Shown piece by piece: positions 6,188-6,925 of a stretch of 6,925 bases of DNA. The notes beneath the pieces were generated by a model. It ran no database searches. It was not told the DNA's origin and saw nothing but the letters and a program-made list of their open reading frames with translations. Location: contig JAEYUA010000085.1 of assembly GCA_023433755.1 (NCBI GenBank), positions 1 to 6,925 on the forward strand, read 5' to 3'. How positions within the stretch are numbered: position 1 is the stretch's first letter; every line of letters starts with the position of its first letter. The DNA comes from Bacteroidota bacterium (GTDB lineage: Bacteria > Bacteroidota > Bacteroidia > Chitinophagales > Chitinophagaceae). The position numbers and the translations under genes are program-made.

Positions 6188-6925
6188 TTATGGAATTGAT
6201 TGGAGGGTTTTGAAAGCATCTGCCAGGCAATCGATCATGAGTGAAGGCGTCATAGCTTCCTGGCTGTATTTTACCGCTGCGTGGTCTCCTGCCAAACCAT
6301 GAAGATAGGTTCCCATGATGGCTGCCTGCGAAGTATCATATCCCTGGGCCACAAAGGCTGTGATGATGCCGGTGAGCACATCTCCGCTGCCTCCTTTTGC
6401 CATGCCGGCATTTCCGGTGCTGTTGAAATAAGCCTGCCCACCCGGTGTGGCAATAAAGGTATGATGTCCTTTGAGCAGGATTACAATCTGCCATTCCATT
6501 GCTTTGCGGGAAGCAGTTTCAATCCTGCTGAAATCCGAATCATGAGGACCAAATAACCTGTCAAATTCTTTTACATGAGGGGTAAGTACAGATCCATTGG
6601 GCAATTGTTGTATCAATGCATTTTGCAGCGCCAGGCAGTTGAGTCCATCCGCATCAATCACAAGTGGTTTCTGGTAGCGCCTGATGAGAAACGACATGAG
6701 CTTTTGGGTGGCATCTGCCGTGGCAATACCAGGCCCTATGGCAATGGCTTCATAGTTTTCAATACCTGCGGGTAATTGTGTAAGATGATTTTCTTCCGAA
6801 TCCGTTATCACCATTGCTTCCGGAATGGCTGTTTGCATGATACTGTATCCACAATGTGGAATGTAACAGGTTACCAGACCGGCCCCGGAGTGGATACAGG
6901 CACGCGTTGCAAGGAGGGCAGCACC
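6188..6925 (-). CDS. nnrD: ADP/ATP-dependent NAD(P)H-hydrate dehydratase, 5'-truncated by the window edge
   Basis: The frame stays open through the window edge, so the methionine at 6838 is internal. The 29 residues before it, beginning GAALLATRA and containing SGAGLVT, match the start of the family fold. The visible 245 residues cover most of the YjeF C-terminal (ribokinase-like) domain, which repairs hydrated NADH and NADPH. Counted from the first visible residue, the motifs are AIAIGPGI (about 61-68), VIDADGLN (about 88-95), LTPHVKEFDRLFG (about 113-125), ILLKGHH (about 149-155), NAGMAKGGSGDVLTGI (about 171-186; anion hole and catalytic Asp) and HGLAGDHAA (about 208-216). About 25-30 residues of the domain are missing. 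An N-terminal NAD(P)H-hydrate epimerase domain (NnrE), as in many bifunctional proteins of about 500 residues, may lie outside the window. The lipoprotein gene follows after 47 bases. Confidence 0.95.
   Translation of the reverse strand, partial: GAALLATRACIHSGAGLVTCYIPHCGYSIMQTAIPEAMVITDSEENHLTQLPAGIENYEAIAIGPGIATADATQKLMSFLIRRYQKPLVIDADGLNCLALQNALIQQLPNGSVLTPHVKEFDRLFGPHDSDFSRIETASRKAMEWQIVILLKGHHTFIATPGGQAYFNSTGNAGMAKGGSGDVLTGIITAFVAQGYDTSQAAIMGTYLHGLAGDHAAVKYSQEAMTPSLMIDCLADAFKTLQSIP

Noticed and set aside
1..6925. Mobile elements, CRISPR arrays, tRNA or rRNA genes, phage or defence modules
   Set aside because: No transposase, integrase, regularly spaced repeats, cloverleaf-like sequence or toxin-antitoxin pair was found by reading both strands. 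The genes are housekeeping or membrane functions with normal spacing.

Overview
This 6,925-base window looks like an ordinary chromosomal stretch from a Bacteroidota bacterium, probably near Chitinophagaceae/Sphingobacteriales. This is inferred from moderate GC content, the lack of clear Shine-Dalgarno sequences before the genes, two perfect matches to the Bacteroidota -7 promoter element TAnnTTTG directly upstream of genes, and the protein types. All five confident genes lie on the minus strand, so transcription runs from the right edge towards the left.

From right to left along transcription: (1) the 3' two-thirds or more of an NAD(P)H-hydrate dehydratase (nnrD, YjeF C-terminal domain), cut by the window edge. 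(2) After 47 bases, a small predicted lipoprotein with TraB/TIKI/ChaN-superfamily motifs, possibly cotranscribed with nnrD. (3) After a 177-base gap holding an inverted repeat and a good Bacteroidota promoter, hppA, a 752-residue membrane pyrophosphatase. It has the K+-dependent signature and an unusual placement of the pump-specificity glutamate. hppA ends in a strong hairpin terminator. (4) A fatty acid hydroxylase-superfamily membrane protein that closely resembles alkylglycerol monooxygenase. (5) After a 267-base gap, a cytosolic sensor with two PAS domains and a NarL/DesK-type histidine kinase module whose ATP-binding domain has lost most of its glycine-box residues. The left 245 bases hold only a weak open frame on the plus strand, reaching the edge, and a short perfect hairpin.

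The genes do not form an obvious pathway. nnrD repairs damaged NAD(P)H, hppA couples pyrophosphate hydrolysis to ion pumping, the hydroxylase probably modifies a lipid, and the PAS protein is a sensor whose response regulator is not in view. Gaps, a terminator and separate promoters suggest three or four transcription units. I see no mobile element, CRISPR array, RNA gene or clear novel multi-gene system. The points most worth a second look are the degenerate kinase domain, the AGMO-like hydroxylase, the relocated pump glutamate and the TraB-like lipoprotein.
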